A stretch of 64,000 nt of DNA from Tolypothrix sp. PCC 7712 (GTDB lineage: Bacteria; Cyanobacteriota; Cyanobacteriia; Cyanobacteriales; Nostocaceae): contig NZ_CP063785.1 in the NCBI RefSeq assembly GCF_025860405.1, positions 2,604,001-2,668,000 of the forward strand. The letters run 5' to 3'. A model generated the notes under the pieces. That model searched no databases. It was given only the letters and a program-made list of their open reading frames with translations, and was not told the origin of the DNA. Shown piece by piece: positions 37,656 to 46,919 of this stretch. The translations under genes and the position numbers were made by a program. Numbering within the stretch: the first letter of the stretch is position 1; every line of letters starts with the position of its first letter.

Positions 37656-38662
37656 TGAGCGATCGCCGTCCTGGTTTAAATCCCCATCGCCTTGTTTCCT
37701 TGGTACGCCAAGCTGTTGAGGGTTGTGATTTGCAATTGCAAAACGCGATCGTGCTGACAGAAGCCGCAACAGGGGCCTATGCAGTGACACCAATTGTAGC
37801 TGCGATCGCTGGAGCCGAGAAAGTCTTGGCGATCGCCAAGACTACCCGCTATGGTACCGTAGAGCAAGTGCAAGCTTTGACAAAGCAACTAGCTGATATT
37901 GCCGGAGTCAGCGACCGCATTGAATTTATCGCCGAAAAAACTCCAGATATTGTTGCTCAAGCCGATATCATTACCAACAGCGGCCATGTTCGCCCCATCA
38001 ATGCAGAGATGATTGGTTGGATGAAACCGAATGCTGTCATTGGCTTAATGTACGAAGCTTGGGAATTTAGACCAGAAGACTTGGATCTAATTACCTGTCG
38101 TCTCAAAGGTATCCAGGTTGTAGGGGTGAACGAACGTCATCCAGCAGTAGATGTCTTTTCCTTTTTGGGAATTATGGCAGTCAAACAATTGCTGGATGCC
38201 GGAATTTCCGTTTACACCAGCAATATTTTATTGTTATGTGATAACCCTTTTCAGCGATTTATTGAGCGTGGTTTAGTCCAAGCTGGTGCCACAGTAGATA
38301 CTGTTGATAGCCTTGCCACTGCATCCATCAATAAAAACTACGATGCCATTCTCGTAGCTTTACAACCACGCCTAGAACCAATACTAGGCGCTAAAGATGC
38401 GGCAGCGATCGCTAAATATTGGACAGGTACATTAGTTGCTCAATATTGGGGAGACATCGAGCGATCGGCTTTTGCTGCCCAAAATATCCCCGTATCTCCA
38501 GAAATTGAGCCAAAACCAGGACACATGGGCATTCTCCCATCAGCCGTGGGGCCAGAACCAATTGTACGTCTGCAGACAGGCGGACTCAAAGCTGCTGAAG
38601 TGATTTGGCGGCAATCTTTCCAACCGCAAACATCTGGTTTGGAATTTGTGCAACTCCTGTGA
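37655..38662 (+). CDS. Unrecognised Rossmann-like protein in the amino-sugar operon
   Basis: A 335-residue soluble protein I do not recognise. The fold signs are NAD-dependent-dehydrogenase-like: alternating strands and helices (AIVLTEAATGAYAVTPIVAAIAGAEKVLAIA near 31-61; IVAQADIITNSGHVRPIN near 99-116; KPNAVIGLMYEAWEFRPEDL near 124-143; KGIQVVGVNERHP near 152-164). A second half contains EPKPGHMGILPSAVGPEPI near residue 286. No standard GxGxxG is visible. It lies between an aminotransferase and a formyltransferase with 1-base and 11-base junctions, so it almost surely acts on the same sugar or its precursor. It is cytosolic. Confidence 0.7.
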   Translation: MSDRRPGLNPHRLVSLVRQAVEGCDLQLQNAIVLTEAATGAYAVTPIVAAIAGAEKVLAIAKTTRYGTVEQVQALTKQLADIAGVSDRIEFIAEKTPDIVAQADIITNSGHVRPINAEMIGWMKPNAVIGLMYEAWEFRPEDLDLITCRLKGIQVVGVNERHPAVDVFSFLGIMAVKQLLDAGISVYTSNILLLCDNPFQRFIERGLVQAGATVDTVDSLATASINKNYDAILVALQPRLEPILGAKDAAAIAKYWTGTLVAQYWGDIERSAFAAQNIPVSPEIEPKPGHMGILPSAVGPEPIVRLQTGGLKAAEVIWRQSFQPQTSGLEFVQLL

Positions 38663-38673
38663 GGAATTAGTCA

Positions 38674-39642
38674 ATGGTCAATGTACTGCTAATTGGTATA
38701 GGTACCACTACTTTAACTGCCTTAGAGTCCTTAATTTCTCAGTGTCATGTTCAAGGAATAGTGCGTTATCCCGATACAGATGATCCTGTAGCTAATTTAG
38801 CTCAAAAAGCAAATATTCCCATATTTACAGATACCTCACAAACAGCAATTAAAGTACTAATTCTCAAATTTCAGCCAGATTGCGTGGTAGTTTCTTCTTA
38901 TAATCAAATTCTGCCACCTGCACTGATTGAACTGTCTACATTCATCAATGTTCATTATTCTCCTTTGCCCCAATATCGAGGACGGGCTAATGTTAATTGG
39001 GCAATTATTAATGATGAACCTTGCGCGGCAATTAGCATTCATAAAATTTCACCTGATTTAGATGAAGGAAATATTTTCTTTCAACAGCTAATTCCCATTC
39101 ATCGTAATGACACGGTAGCTGATTTGTATGACAGATTAAATGAAATTCAGAAGCAAAATTTAGGTGAGATAGTTGTTAAAGCCTTGAATGGTTACCCAGG
39201 AGTTCAGCAAAATAACGCTGAAGCTACTTATAGTTGTACTCGCCTACCTGAAGATGGTGAGATTAATTGGTCGGCTTCTACTAGAAGTATAGATTGTTTA
39301 ATTCGGGCATTAGTTGCTCCTTTTCCTGGTGCTTACACATATTTTCAAGGAAAGAAACTCACAATTTGGCAAGCCCAGCCTGTAGATAATCCACCTGTTT
39401 ATGTAGGACGCATACCCGGTAGAATTATCAATAGATCCAAAACAGATGGTTTTGTTGATGTGTTAAATGGTGATGGAGTGCTGAGAATTTTTACAGTTCA
39501 ACTGACTGGAGAAGAAAAAACAGCAGCAGCTAATATCATTAAGTCTGTGAAAACTACTTTAGGCTTACAAACTTCTGATTTGCTAAATCGTATTCAACTT
39601 TTAGAAGCACAAATTAACCAATTACAAGAAAATGCAAAATAA
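38674..39642 (+). CDS. Sugar N-formyltransferase (FMT/ArnA-N-like)
   Basis: A 322-residue formyltransferase that uses N10-formyl-tetrahydrofolate. The catalytic triad of the family is intact: Asn92 and His94 in FINVHYSPLPQYRG and Asp130 in DLDEGNIF. The C-terminal half (about 200-300) is an FMT-C-like beta domain, ending in a coiled coil (LLNRIQLLEAQINQLQ). Its place among sugar aminotransferases points to N-formylation of an amino sugar, as with VioF or ArnA, rather than of methionyl-tRNA. It overlaps the epimerase gene by 11 bases. Confidence 0.85.
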   Translation: MVNVLLIGIGTTTLTALESLISQCHVQGIVRYPDTDDPVANLAQKANIPIFTDTSQTAIKVLILKFQPDCVVVSSYNQILPPALIELSTFINVHYSPLPQYRGRANVNWAIINDEPCAAISIHKISPDLDEGNIFFQQLIPIHRNDTVADLYDRLNEIQKQNLGEIVVKALNGYPGVQQNNAEATYSCTRLPEDGEINWSASTRSIDCLIRALVAPFPGAYTYFQGKKLTIWQAQPVDNPPVYVGRIPGRIINRSKTDGFVDVLNGDGVLRIFTVQLTGEEKTAAANIIKSVKTTLGLQTSDLLNRIQLLEAQINQLQENAK

Positions 39643-40606
39643 GCGCGTATTAATTACAGGGGGAGCAGGTTTAGTTGGCTCCCATATTGCTGATTTATTA
39701 GTTAAAGAAGGCGTATCGGAAATTATTATTCTCGATAACTTCACACGCGGTCAAATTAAAAATTTAGCATGGGCAAAAGAACACGGGCCCTTAGTAGTTG
39801 TAGAAGGCGATATTAGAGACCAAAAACTGCTAGGCGAAGTTATGCAAGGCGTTGATGTTGTCTTTCATCAAGCAGCAATTCGCATTACTCAATGTGCAGA
39901 AGAACCACGTTTAGCTTTGGAAGTTTTAGCAGATGGCACTTTCAACGTATTGGAAGCAGCAGTCAAAGCCGATGTGAAAAAGGTAGTAGCTGCTTCTTCT
40001 GCTTCTATTTACGGGATGGCAGAAGATTTCCCCACTACAGAATCCCATCACCCATACAATAACCGCACCCTTTATGGTGCAGCCAAGGTCTTTAATGAAG
40101 GCTTATTACGCAGTTTCCATGATATGTATGGGCTAGATTATGTAGGTTTGCGCTACTTCAATGTCTACGGCCCGCGTATGGATATATACGGTGTCTATAC
40201 TGAAGTTTTGATTCGCTGGATGGAACGCATCGCCGCAGGTCAACCACCACTAATTTTTGGCGATGGCAAACAAACAATGGACTTTGTATATATCGAAGAC
40301 ATTGCTAGAGCCAATATCTTAGCCGCTAAAGCTGATGTTACCGATGAGGTGTTTAACATTGCCAGTGGTGTAGAAAGCAGTTTGAATGACCTCGCGTATA
40401 GTTTGGCGAAAGTGATGGGATCAGATTTACAACCAGAATACGGCCCAGAACGCAAAGTCAACCCTGTACAGCGTCGGTTAGCAGATGTGAGCAAAGCTAA
40501 AGAATTATTGGGTTTTGAAGCCCAAGTATCTTTAGAAGAAGGATTACAACGGTTGGTAAGTTGGTGGCGCGAACAAAAGCTGGCAAAGGAAGCAAGCAAT
40601 GTCTGA
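39632..40606 (+). CDS. NAD-dependent nucleotide-sugar epimerase/dehydratase
   Basis: A 324-residue extended short-chain dehydrogenase of the GalE type. The NAD-binding motif is GGAGLVGSH (10-18), the catalytic pair is Tyr148 and Lys152 in YGAAK, with ASSASIYG (121-128) as the serine motif. Such enzymes epimerise or dehydrate UDP- or dTDP-sugars. It overlaps its neighbours on both sides (11 and 8 bases), so it is part of the coupled sugar operon. Which carbon it acts on cannot be told from the sequence. Confidence 0.88.
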   Translation: MQNKRVLITGGAGLVGSHIADLLVKEGVSEIIILDNFTRGQIKNLAWAKEHGPLVVVEGDIRDQKLLGEVMQGVDVVFHQAAIRITQCAEEPRLALEVLADGTFNVLEAAVKADVKKVVAASSASIYGMAEDFPTTESHHPYNNRTLYGAAKVFNEGLLRSFHDMYGLDYVGLRYFNVYGPRMDIYGVYTEVLIRWMERIAAGQPPLIFGDGKQTMDFVYIEDIARANILAAKADVTDEVFNIASGVESSLNDLAYSLAKVMGSDLQPEYGPERKVNPVQRRLADVSKAKELLGFEAQVSLEEGLQRLVSWWREQKLAKEASNV

Positions 40607-41801
40607 AAAAATTCAAACTATCCCCATTGCTAAACCTTGGATGGGAGAAGCTGAGGCAGAAGCAGCAAAGCGCCCGATTTTAGCTGGATGGGTAACACAG
40701 GGGCCAGAAGTTGCTGCTTTTGAGCAAGAGTTTGCTACCTATGTAGGAGCAAAATATGCTTGTGCTGTTTCCAATTGCACGACAGCGCTGCATTTGGCAT
40801 TGTTAGCTGTTGGTGTCCAGCCAGGCGATGAAGTAATTACCGTCAGCCATTCTTATATTGCTACCGCTAACAGCATTCGCTACTGTGGCGCAATTCCAGT
40901 GTTTGTGGATATTGAACCGCAAACATATAACATCAACCCAATGTTAATTGAAGATGTAATTAGCGATTCCACCCGTGCAATTTTGGTAGTCCATCAAATT
41001 GGAATGCCTTGTGACTTAAAAGCAATTTTAGAAATTGCCCGCCGTTACAATTTACCAGTAATTGAAGACGCAGCTTGTGCTATTGGTAGTGAAATTCTCT
41101 GGGATGGACATTGGGAAAAAATCGGTAAGCCACATGGAGATATAGCTTGCTTTTCCTTCCACCCCCGCAAAATTATCTCCACTGGCGACGGTGGAATGCT
41201 TACCACCAACAACCCAGAGTGGGATAAACAGTTCCGCCTCTGGCGACAGCATGGAATGAGCGTACCTGACACCGTGCGCCACGGAGCCAAACAGGTAATA
41301 TTTGAGTCATATCCTATGTTGGGCTACAACTACCGCATGACTGACATCCAAGCAGCAGTAGGGCGGGAACAACTTAAACGTCTACTGGAAATTGTCGAAC
41401 GTCGGCGTTATTTGGCACAACGATATCAGGAATTACTAGCAGATATACCAGGGTTAAAGTTACCGACAGAACCAACTTGGGCAAAAAGTAACTGGCAAAG
41501 CTTCTGTGTCCGGCTACCAGAGAAATGCGATCAAGTGCAAGTGATGCAAGCAATGTTAGATGCTGGCGTATCTACCCGACGCGGTATTATGTGCGCCCAT
41601 CGTGAGCCTGCTTACAGTATAGAAGCGTGGTCTTGTGGAATTGCTAATGATGCTTGTAATTGTGAGTTAGAAAAGTGTCAGCGTCTAACCGAAAGCGAAC
41701 AAGCTCAAGAAAGAGCAATTATTTTACCACTATTCCATCAGATGACTGAGCAAGAACTGCAGCAGGTAGTTGAGCTATTAAAAGCAGCTTGTCAAGTTTG
41801 A
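40599..41801 (+). CDS. DegT/DnrJ/EryC1/StrS aminotransferase (second)
   Basis: A 400-residue PLP-dependent sugar aminotransferase, distinct from the WbpE-like one. The PLP lysine is Lys191 in [27 protein letters not shown] (about 59-72) and IEDAACAIGSE (about 155-165) are family motifs. The protein has an extra loop near 330-360 (CGIANDACNCELEKC) rich in cysteine. It most likely makes the amine that the neighbouring formyltransferase modifies, while the other aminotransferase works with the acetyltransferase. The stop overlaps a possible start of the next gene. Confidence 0.88.
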   Translation: MSEKIQTIPIAKPWMGEAEAEAAKRPILAGWVTQGPEVAAFEQEFATYVGAKYACAVSNCTTALHLALLAVGVQPGDEVITVSHSYIATANSIRYCGAIPVFVDIEPQTYNINPMLIEDVISDSTRAILVVHQIGMPCDLKAILEIARRYNLPVIEDAACAIGSEILWDGHWEKIGKPHGDIACFSFHPRKIISTGDGGMLTTNNPEWDKQFRLWRQHGMSVPDTVRHGAKQVIFESYPMLGYNYRMTDIQAAVGREQLKRLLEIVERRRYLAQRYQELLADIPGLKLPTEPTWAKSNWQSFCVRLPEKCDQVQVMQAMLDAGVSTRRGIMCAHREPAYSIEAWSCGIANDACNCELEKCQRLTESEQAQERAIILPLFHQMTEQELQQVVELLKAACQV

Positions 41802-41821
41802 AAAAGTTACCAAGGAAGTCT

Positions 41822-43468
41822 ATGGAAAAATTAGCAACCGATATATTCACCCTGTGGAGAGAAGAAGGTCGCCAGAATATTCAACAAAATTTCGAGGTGT
41901 TTCGTAGTCTTGTCACACAAACCAAAGACTTGGCAGAACATGGTCAGTATGATGCAGCAGCAGTATATGCACAGATTGCAGGCCTTCATGCTGTACATCA
42001 ACATTGTGGTCTCTTAGCAAGTTTTGAACTGGAACAAATCCTTACCTCTATTGGGTTAAAAACTATGCCAGGTAGTTTGTATAAGAATCATTCATTACCT
42101 GGACAACCAAAAAACATACTCCATGTTGCTAGCAATATTGCTGAACCCTTTAGTGGAATTCCCAGATTACTTCGACGTTGGATTCAGCAAGATAGTGATC
42201 GATCGCATTCACTTGTATTAACCCAACAATCACCACGTAATGTGCCAAAAATTTGCCAAGAAGCCGTGAGTAAAAGTAATGGTAAGATATACTTACTTAA
42301 CGGATGCATTGGCGGTTTTGTATCCAGAGCCAAACGGCTACGGGAAATTGCGGCATCAGCAGATGTGGTTGTGGTTCATGCTTTAGAACATGATGTTATT
42401 CCCACAATTGCATTTGCAAATAAACTACAATCACCACCAGTGATACGCGTCAATCATGGTGACAACTGCTTCTGGTTTGGAGTTAGCACTAGCGATATAG
42501 TAGCTAACTTGCGAGTATCGGGTATGTACTTGTCACAAAATCGCAGAGGTATTGAAAAAGAGCGTAATATGCTCATACCTACTGTTTTAGAGCCTTTTTA
42601 CAGAACCCTATCTAGAGCAGAGGCCAAGGAAAAACTGGGTCTTGCCAAAAACAGTGTGCTTCTTCTTTCTATTGCAAGACCACCGAAATACAGAAGTCTT
42701 GAGGGTATTAGTTTCGCTGATACACATATTCAATTGCTGAAGAAATATGACCAAGCCATTCTACTTGTAGTTGGCCCTGGTGAAAGCGAGGATTGGTCAG
42801 CAGCTATTCAGGAAACACAGGGCAGAATTATAGTACTTAAACAAACTGAAGATACATCGATTTTTTATCAAGCAGCTGACATTTATCTTGACTCATTTCC
42901 TTTTGTTTCAATTACATCGTTGCTAGAAGCTGGAAGTTATGGGTTACCTTTGGTTACTCGCTATCCATACTCTGATGGTTGTGAAATCTTAGGTGCTGAT
43001 ATGCCTGGTCTAGATGGCAATATGATTAGGGTACGTGACACTAAAGAGTATGAAGCAATTTTATCTCGCTTGATTGAAGATGAGAAATTCCGGCTATTCT
43101 TGGGAGAAGCTACTCAAAGAAAAATCACAGAAACACACATAGGAAATAATTGGCTCAAATTATTAAATGATATATATTTTCACGCTAGTATATTGCCTCG
43201 TGTAAATATACAAAGTCCTGTTAAGGATATGATGTTTTTGGGCGAACCAGATGTATTTTTTCCACGTATTCATGGGTTTAAAGTAGAAATAGAAGAATTA
43301 TTTCGGTGGCACTTAAATGTCATGCCTGCTGATTTGCGGTTGCGTTTTTGGATAGATGATATTAAGAAGAACGGTTTTACTGGTTTAAGTCAATTAAAAT
43401 ATTTATTACCAGAATGGTTAAAATTCTTTTATTTGATTACAGAAAATAATTTTTTTCATCGACAGTAA
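41822..43468 (+). CDS. Glycosyltransferase, GT4-like, with N-terminal extension
   Basis: A 548-residue protein from the start chosen here. The frame opens at TTG 41789, but AAGGA shortly before the ATG at 41822 is a better start. Residues 1-95 are helical (IFTLWREEGRQNIQQNFEVF) and may bind a partner. From about 95 a GT-B fold follows (NILHVASNIAEPFSGIPRLL), with LLLSIARPPKYRSLEG and YLDSFPFVSITSLLEAGSYGLPLVTR as the nucleotide-sugar half. The last 110 residues (FFPRIHGFKVEIEELFRWHL) are an unrecognised tail. The donor and acceptor are unknown. Confidence 0.75.
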   Translation: MEKLATDIFTLWREEGRQNIQQNFEVFRSLVTQTKDLAEHGQYDAAAVYAQIAGLHAVHQHCGLLASFELEQILTSIGLKTMPGSLYKNHSLPGQPKNILHVASNIAEPFSGIPRLLRRWIQQDSDRSHSLVLTQQSPRNVPKICQEAVSKSNGKIYLLNGCIGGFVSRAKRLREIAASADVVVVHALEHDVIPTIAFANKLQSPPVIRVNHGDNCFWFGVSTSDIVANLRVSGMYLSQNRRGIEKERNMLIPTVLEPFYRTLSRAEAKEKLGLAKNSVLLLSIARPPKYRSLEGISFADTHIQLLKKYDQAILLVVGPGESEDWSAAIQETQGRIIVLKQTEDTSIFYQAADIYLDSFPFVSITSLLEAGSYGLPLVTRYPYSDGCEILGADMPGLDGNMIRVRDTKEYEAILSRLIEDEKFRLFLGEATQRKITETHIGNNWLKLLNDIYFHASILPRVNIQSPVKDMMFLGEPDVFFPRIHGFKVEIEELFRWHLNVMPADLRLRFWIDDIKKNGFTGLSQLKYLLPEWLKFFYLITENNFFHRQ

Positions 43469-43522
43469 GTTTTTTTGATTGCTTAACAAAAAAAATGATG
43501 GAAAATTTTAGATATCGTAATT

Positions 43523-44542
43523 ATGAAAATAACAGTAATTATTCCGATATATAATCGGAGTAAAATGCTTACTCAAGCATTAGAATCACTACGATGGCAG
43601 AGTTATAAAGATTTCGTGGTGATGATTTGCGATGATGCATCCACAGCTAATCTCCAAGAGGTAGTAAACAAGTTTCCTGATTTAAATATTGAATATCTTC
43701 GTTATGACATGAATGTGGGACAGTTTGCAAATGCCATGCGTGGTGTAGAACGATGTCAAACACAATTTATCAAATTTCTTTACAGTGATGATCTTCTTTT
43801 TCCTAACGCTTTAGAAAAACAAGTTAAGGCTCTTGAAGATTCACCTAATACAGCAGTTTGTCTAGGAGAATACATAGAATTTAAGGAAGAAAATAATGAT
43901 ATTAGTTTATACAATATTATTTCTCCTTATATACCTGAATTAAGAACTAGAAAACAGTGGGCAAGGTTAGAAGAGTATGCTGGATTTATCCCCAGCGCTT
44001 GTATGTATCGTACGGAGTTTTTTCGCAATATAGGAGGATTTCACACTGCTCTTCCAGGTATAGGCGATTGGGAAATATTTGTTGCTTTGTCATATAAATA
44101 TTCAGTGGTTGCAATTGACGAACCTGTTTGTGCGATGCGCTTACATAGCGATCAAGTGACAAAAAAATGTGGGGTAGACTCAGATGCCATCTATATCAAA
44201 GATGTATTATGGATGACATCCAATTCTAATCATTACAGAGAAAGGCTCGGTCTACCATTGTCTCAGCAGTTTTTTCTGCGACTCGATCAATGCTGGGTGA
44301 GTTTGCGTTCTATTGTTTCAGCACAGAATAAATTTGCATTACTGAAAAAGTGGTTAGGAATTTTTTCCTCTAATAAAATGCTGATACCATTTATTTTAGC
44401 TTTCCCTTGGTTTGTAGTTTTGAAGATTTTGCGGAAACCGAAGTTAAAGACAGATGGGGATGATGCTCTCAATAAAGAGGAATATGAGAATTATATATGC
44501 TCGATTGTTTTTGATAATTCTTCAGTCATTTTATCAAAATAA
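43523..44542 (+). CDS. Glycosyltransferase family 2
   Basis: A 339-residue GT-A enzyme. It begins with the GT2 pattern VIIPIYNRSKMLTQALESLR (4-23) and ICDDAS (35-40). The metal-binding aspartates are in YSDDLLFPNALEKQ (about 88), and GIGDWEIFVALS (about 178) matches the acceptor-side ED/GxWD region. A hydrophobic patch near 285-300 may touch the membrane. It adds a sugar to the repeat unit on the cytosolic face. The stop codon lies inside an AAAT microsatellite (44537-44560). Confidence 0.9.
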   Translation: MKITVIIPIYNRSKMLTQALESLRWQSYKDFVVMICDDASTANLQEVVNKFPDLNIEYLRYDMNVGQFANAMRGVERCQTQFIKFLYSDDLLFPNALEKQVKALEDSPNTAVCLGEYIEFKEENNDISLYNIISPYIPELRTRKQWARLEEYAGFIPSACMYRTEFFRNIGGFHTALPGIGDWEIFVALSYKYSVVAIDEPVCAMRLHSDQVTKKCGVDSDAIYIKDVLWMTSNSNHYRERLGLPLSQQFFLRLDQCWVSLRSIVSAQNKFALLKKWLGIFSSNKMLIPFILAFPWFVVLKILRKPKLKTDGDDALNKEEYENYICSIVFDNSSVILSK

Positions 44543-44560
44543 ATAAATAAATAAATAAAT
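44537..44560 (+). repeat. AAAT tetranucleotide microsatellite
   Basis: Six perfect AAAT units spanning the stop codon of the GT2 gene and most of the 26-base gap to the next glycosyltransferase. Unit gain or loss would shift the stop context or the spacing between the two genes. Confidence 0.85.
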
Positions 44561-44568
44561 TATTAATA

Positions 44569-45756
44569 ATGAAACTTTGCTGGCTACTCCCTAATGATAA
44601 AAGTGGGGGCATATCTCCGGTAGCATTATCCTGTTGTCGTCAAGCTGCACAAACTGGATATGAAACCACGATGTTGTTTCTCAATAAACCTTCGTGGCTT
44701 ACAAGTAATCAGTTTCAAGTATCATCATTAGGTTTAACCAATGGTGCAACAGAAACACCCAAAATGCTGCTGCAATGGTTAGAACAAAATCCTCAAGATG
44801 TGTTATTTTTTAACGGCTGTGAGGAATTTGATGTAATTATTCCTTACTTACCTGCCAAGATTAAATGTGTTTACGTTGTCCATGATACAGCTCCTTCCTA
44901 TTGGTTGAGAGCTATAGCACAAGAGGATGCTTTAGAAGCAATTGTGGCTGTGTCTGAGACTGTAGCAAGTAAGTTTCGACACCAGTTAAAACGCTCAGAT
45001 AAATTATCTGTAATTTATAATGGTTGCGTTTTTCCGGAAATAGAAAAATTAAATTATGTTAGGCAAGATGATTTAGTTTTTTTAGGTGGTGAAAATCCAA
45101 CAAAGGGAGCCTTTGATATTCTAAATTTATGGAAATCTCTGATTAAATTGGGTTTTAAAGGCAAGCTGCATTGGTTTGGTAATATTACACCAAAATTTAT
45201 TAGTAAAATTAGGCAATTACCTAATTCTGAGCAAATTAAAATTTATGGTTATGTGCCAAGAGATGTAATTTTCTCCATTGCTGCATCAGCAAAAGTTATC
45301 CTGATGTTAAGTAGAGTTGAACCCTTTGGGATGGCCACTATTGAAGCAATGGGTATGGGATGTATACCAGTTGCTTGGGATGTGGAAACTGGTACTAAAG
45401 AAATAGCCACAGCCAATAAAACAGGATTATATGCTCCTTTAGGTGACACCCAGGATTTAGCTCAAAAAGTTATCTTTGCTTGTGAGAATTATCCAGCTTT
45501 CAATCATGCTGTGATTGAATGTGCTAGGTCAAAATTTAATGAAACAGTAATGTGGAAAGGTTATGAATCTTTGATTGCAAAAATTTCCACTCTTCCAGCC
45601 ATAAATAGAAGTAAACAGGGTCAACAACCCGCTTTATATCAACCTCCTATCCGTAGGTTTCAACTTTTACCTACAGGTTTACGTGCTGTAATTAGAGAAT
45701 TGATTGGGCGATCGCCTACTCTTGGCTACTGGGTACGTGATTTGCGAGGGTGGTAA
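44569..45756 (+). CDS. Glycosyltransferase family 4
   Basis: A 395-residue GT-B protein. The N-terminal half has LPNDKSGGISPVALSCCRQAA, and VVHDTAPSYWLRAIA near 105; the hinge is SVIYNGCVFPE near 155; the C-terminal half contains the EX7E motif in EPFGMATIEAMGMGCIP (about 248-264). Retaining transfer from a nucleotide sugar is expected. No Shine-Dalgarno sequence is visible before the ATG, which directly follows the microsatellite. The end overlaps a possible GTG start of the next gene, but the next gene more likely begins at 45780. Confidence 0.88.
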   Translation: MKLCWLLPNDKSGGISPVALSCCRQAAQTGYETTMLFLNKPSWLTSNQFQVSSLGLTNGATETPKMLLQWLEQNPQDVLFFNGCEEFDVIIPYLPAKIKCVYVVHDTAPSYWLRAIAQEDALEAIVAVSETVASKFRHQLKRSDKLSVIYNGCVFPEIEKLNYVRQDDLVFLGGENPTKGAFDILNLWKSLIKLGFKGKLHWFGNITPKFISKIRQLPNSEQIKIYGYVPRDVIFSIAASAKVILMLSRVEPFGMATIEAMGMGCIPVAWDVETGTKEIATANKTGLYAPLGDTQDLAQKVIFACENYPAFNHAVIECARSKFNETVMWKGYESLIAKISTLPAINRSKQGQQPALYQPPIRRFQLLPTGLRAVIRELIGRSPTLGYWVRDLRGW

Positions 45757-45779
45757 TTTTTTACATTGAAGTATTTATT

Positions 45780-46910
45780 ATGGGAAAACTCAGTTTTCTA
45801 TATTTAGGTGCAAATAGTCCTTGGACTTATGGGATGGCAGAAGCTTTAGCTCAAAGTCACCTGACCTATGCAGTGCAGTTTTATGATTGGCGTACCTATC
45901 GCATCTTACGTCCCCAATGGTCTAGCCGCAAACCACCATCTCTATTAAAGAGGTCAATGCATGTATTACCTGCTGGTTATGCAGGACGATTAGAAAAAAT
46001 ATTTCGTTTTTATCTGCAATATTTAATACATAGTTGGTGCCAGCAAATCAAAGGAATTACTGGAGAATATCCTTGGGTAATAGCATCCGAACCTTATTTT
46101 ACTCCTTGGTTACGGCAAGTACCTCAAGAAAAATTAATATATTACAATTTTGATGATTACGCGCTTTATCGGCCTGAGCAAAAAGATAAAATTCTCACAC
46201 AAGAGCAGGAATTAATTACAAGGGCAAGCATTACCTTGTGTGCATCCTTTACCCAAATGATGACGCTAAGAGAACGACATCTTGATCAAGCTTCTCAGAT
46301 TCATCATTATCCTCACGGGTTTGTTGACACCTACCTCAACCGCCAACCGGAAAATTCTCCAGAACCGATGACAGTGGGTTATGTGGGAAACTTGGGCGAT
46401 CGCTTAGACTGGCAATTAATTTACCAAATTATTACAGCTTGTCCCGAAGTCACATTCGTGTTTGTAGGTGGTTTAGACGAGCAAATAATGCTAGAGCAAG
46501 GAAACTGGCAGAAAACTCGTCAAGCAGTCCTAGCCTTACCTAATGTTCGCCATATTGGCAAAGTTCCGTCCGATGAAGTAGCAAAACATTACTGGTCTTT
46601 TGCTGTGAATTGGATTCCTTACATAGTGGAACACCCATTTAACCAAGCAGCTTGTCCTACCAAAATCATGGATGGGATAGCCAGTGGTCACCCAATTTTA
46701 AGCACTGATATACCAGAGTGTCTTTTATATCCTGAGTGGATTAGTATTTTCCACAGTGTTGAAGATGCGATCGCTCTCATTCGCCAGCAGTTAGCCTGTT
46801 CAATGAAGCCCCAAGCTTATGAGAAAACTTTAAAGCAGCTAGAATTTGCTCAACAACATACCTGGAAACAACGCGCTCATACTCTAGAAAATTTATTATT
46901 GGGATTATAG
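45780..46910 (+). CDS. Glycosyltransferase, GT-B, diverged
   Basis: A 376-residue protein from the ATG at 45780 (MGKLSFLYLGANSPWTYGMAEAL); the frame also opens at GTG 45750 inside the previous gene, but this start gives a normal first beta strand. The C-terminal half has VGYVGNLGDRLDWQLI (about 200) and a nucleotide-sugar loop NQAACPTKIMDGIASGHPIL in which a P-T-K motif takes the place of EX7E. This pattern matches GT4-like or GumK-like EPS transferases. It follows the previous gene by 23 bases and precedes the beta-helix gene by 9. Confidence 0.8.
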   Translation: MGKLSFLYLGANSPWTYGMAEALAQSHLTYAVQFYDWRTYRILRPQWSSRKPPSLLKRSMHVLPAGYAGRLEKIFRFYLQYLIHSWCQQIKGITGEYPWVIASEPYFTPWLRQVPQEKLIYYNFDDYALYRPEQKDKILTQEQELITRASITLCASFTQMMTLRERHLDQASQIHHYPHGFVDTYLNRQPENSPEPMTVGYVGNLGDRLDWQLIYQIITACPEVTFVFVGGLDEQIMLEQGNWQKTRQAVLALPNVRHIGKVPSDEVAKHYWSFAVNWIPYIVEHPFNQAACPTKIMDGIASGHPILSTDIPECLLYPEWISIFHSVEDAIALIRQQLACSMKPQAYEKTLKQLEFAQQHTWKQRAHTLENLLLGL

Positions 46911-46919
46911 GAATAGACT

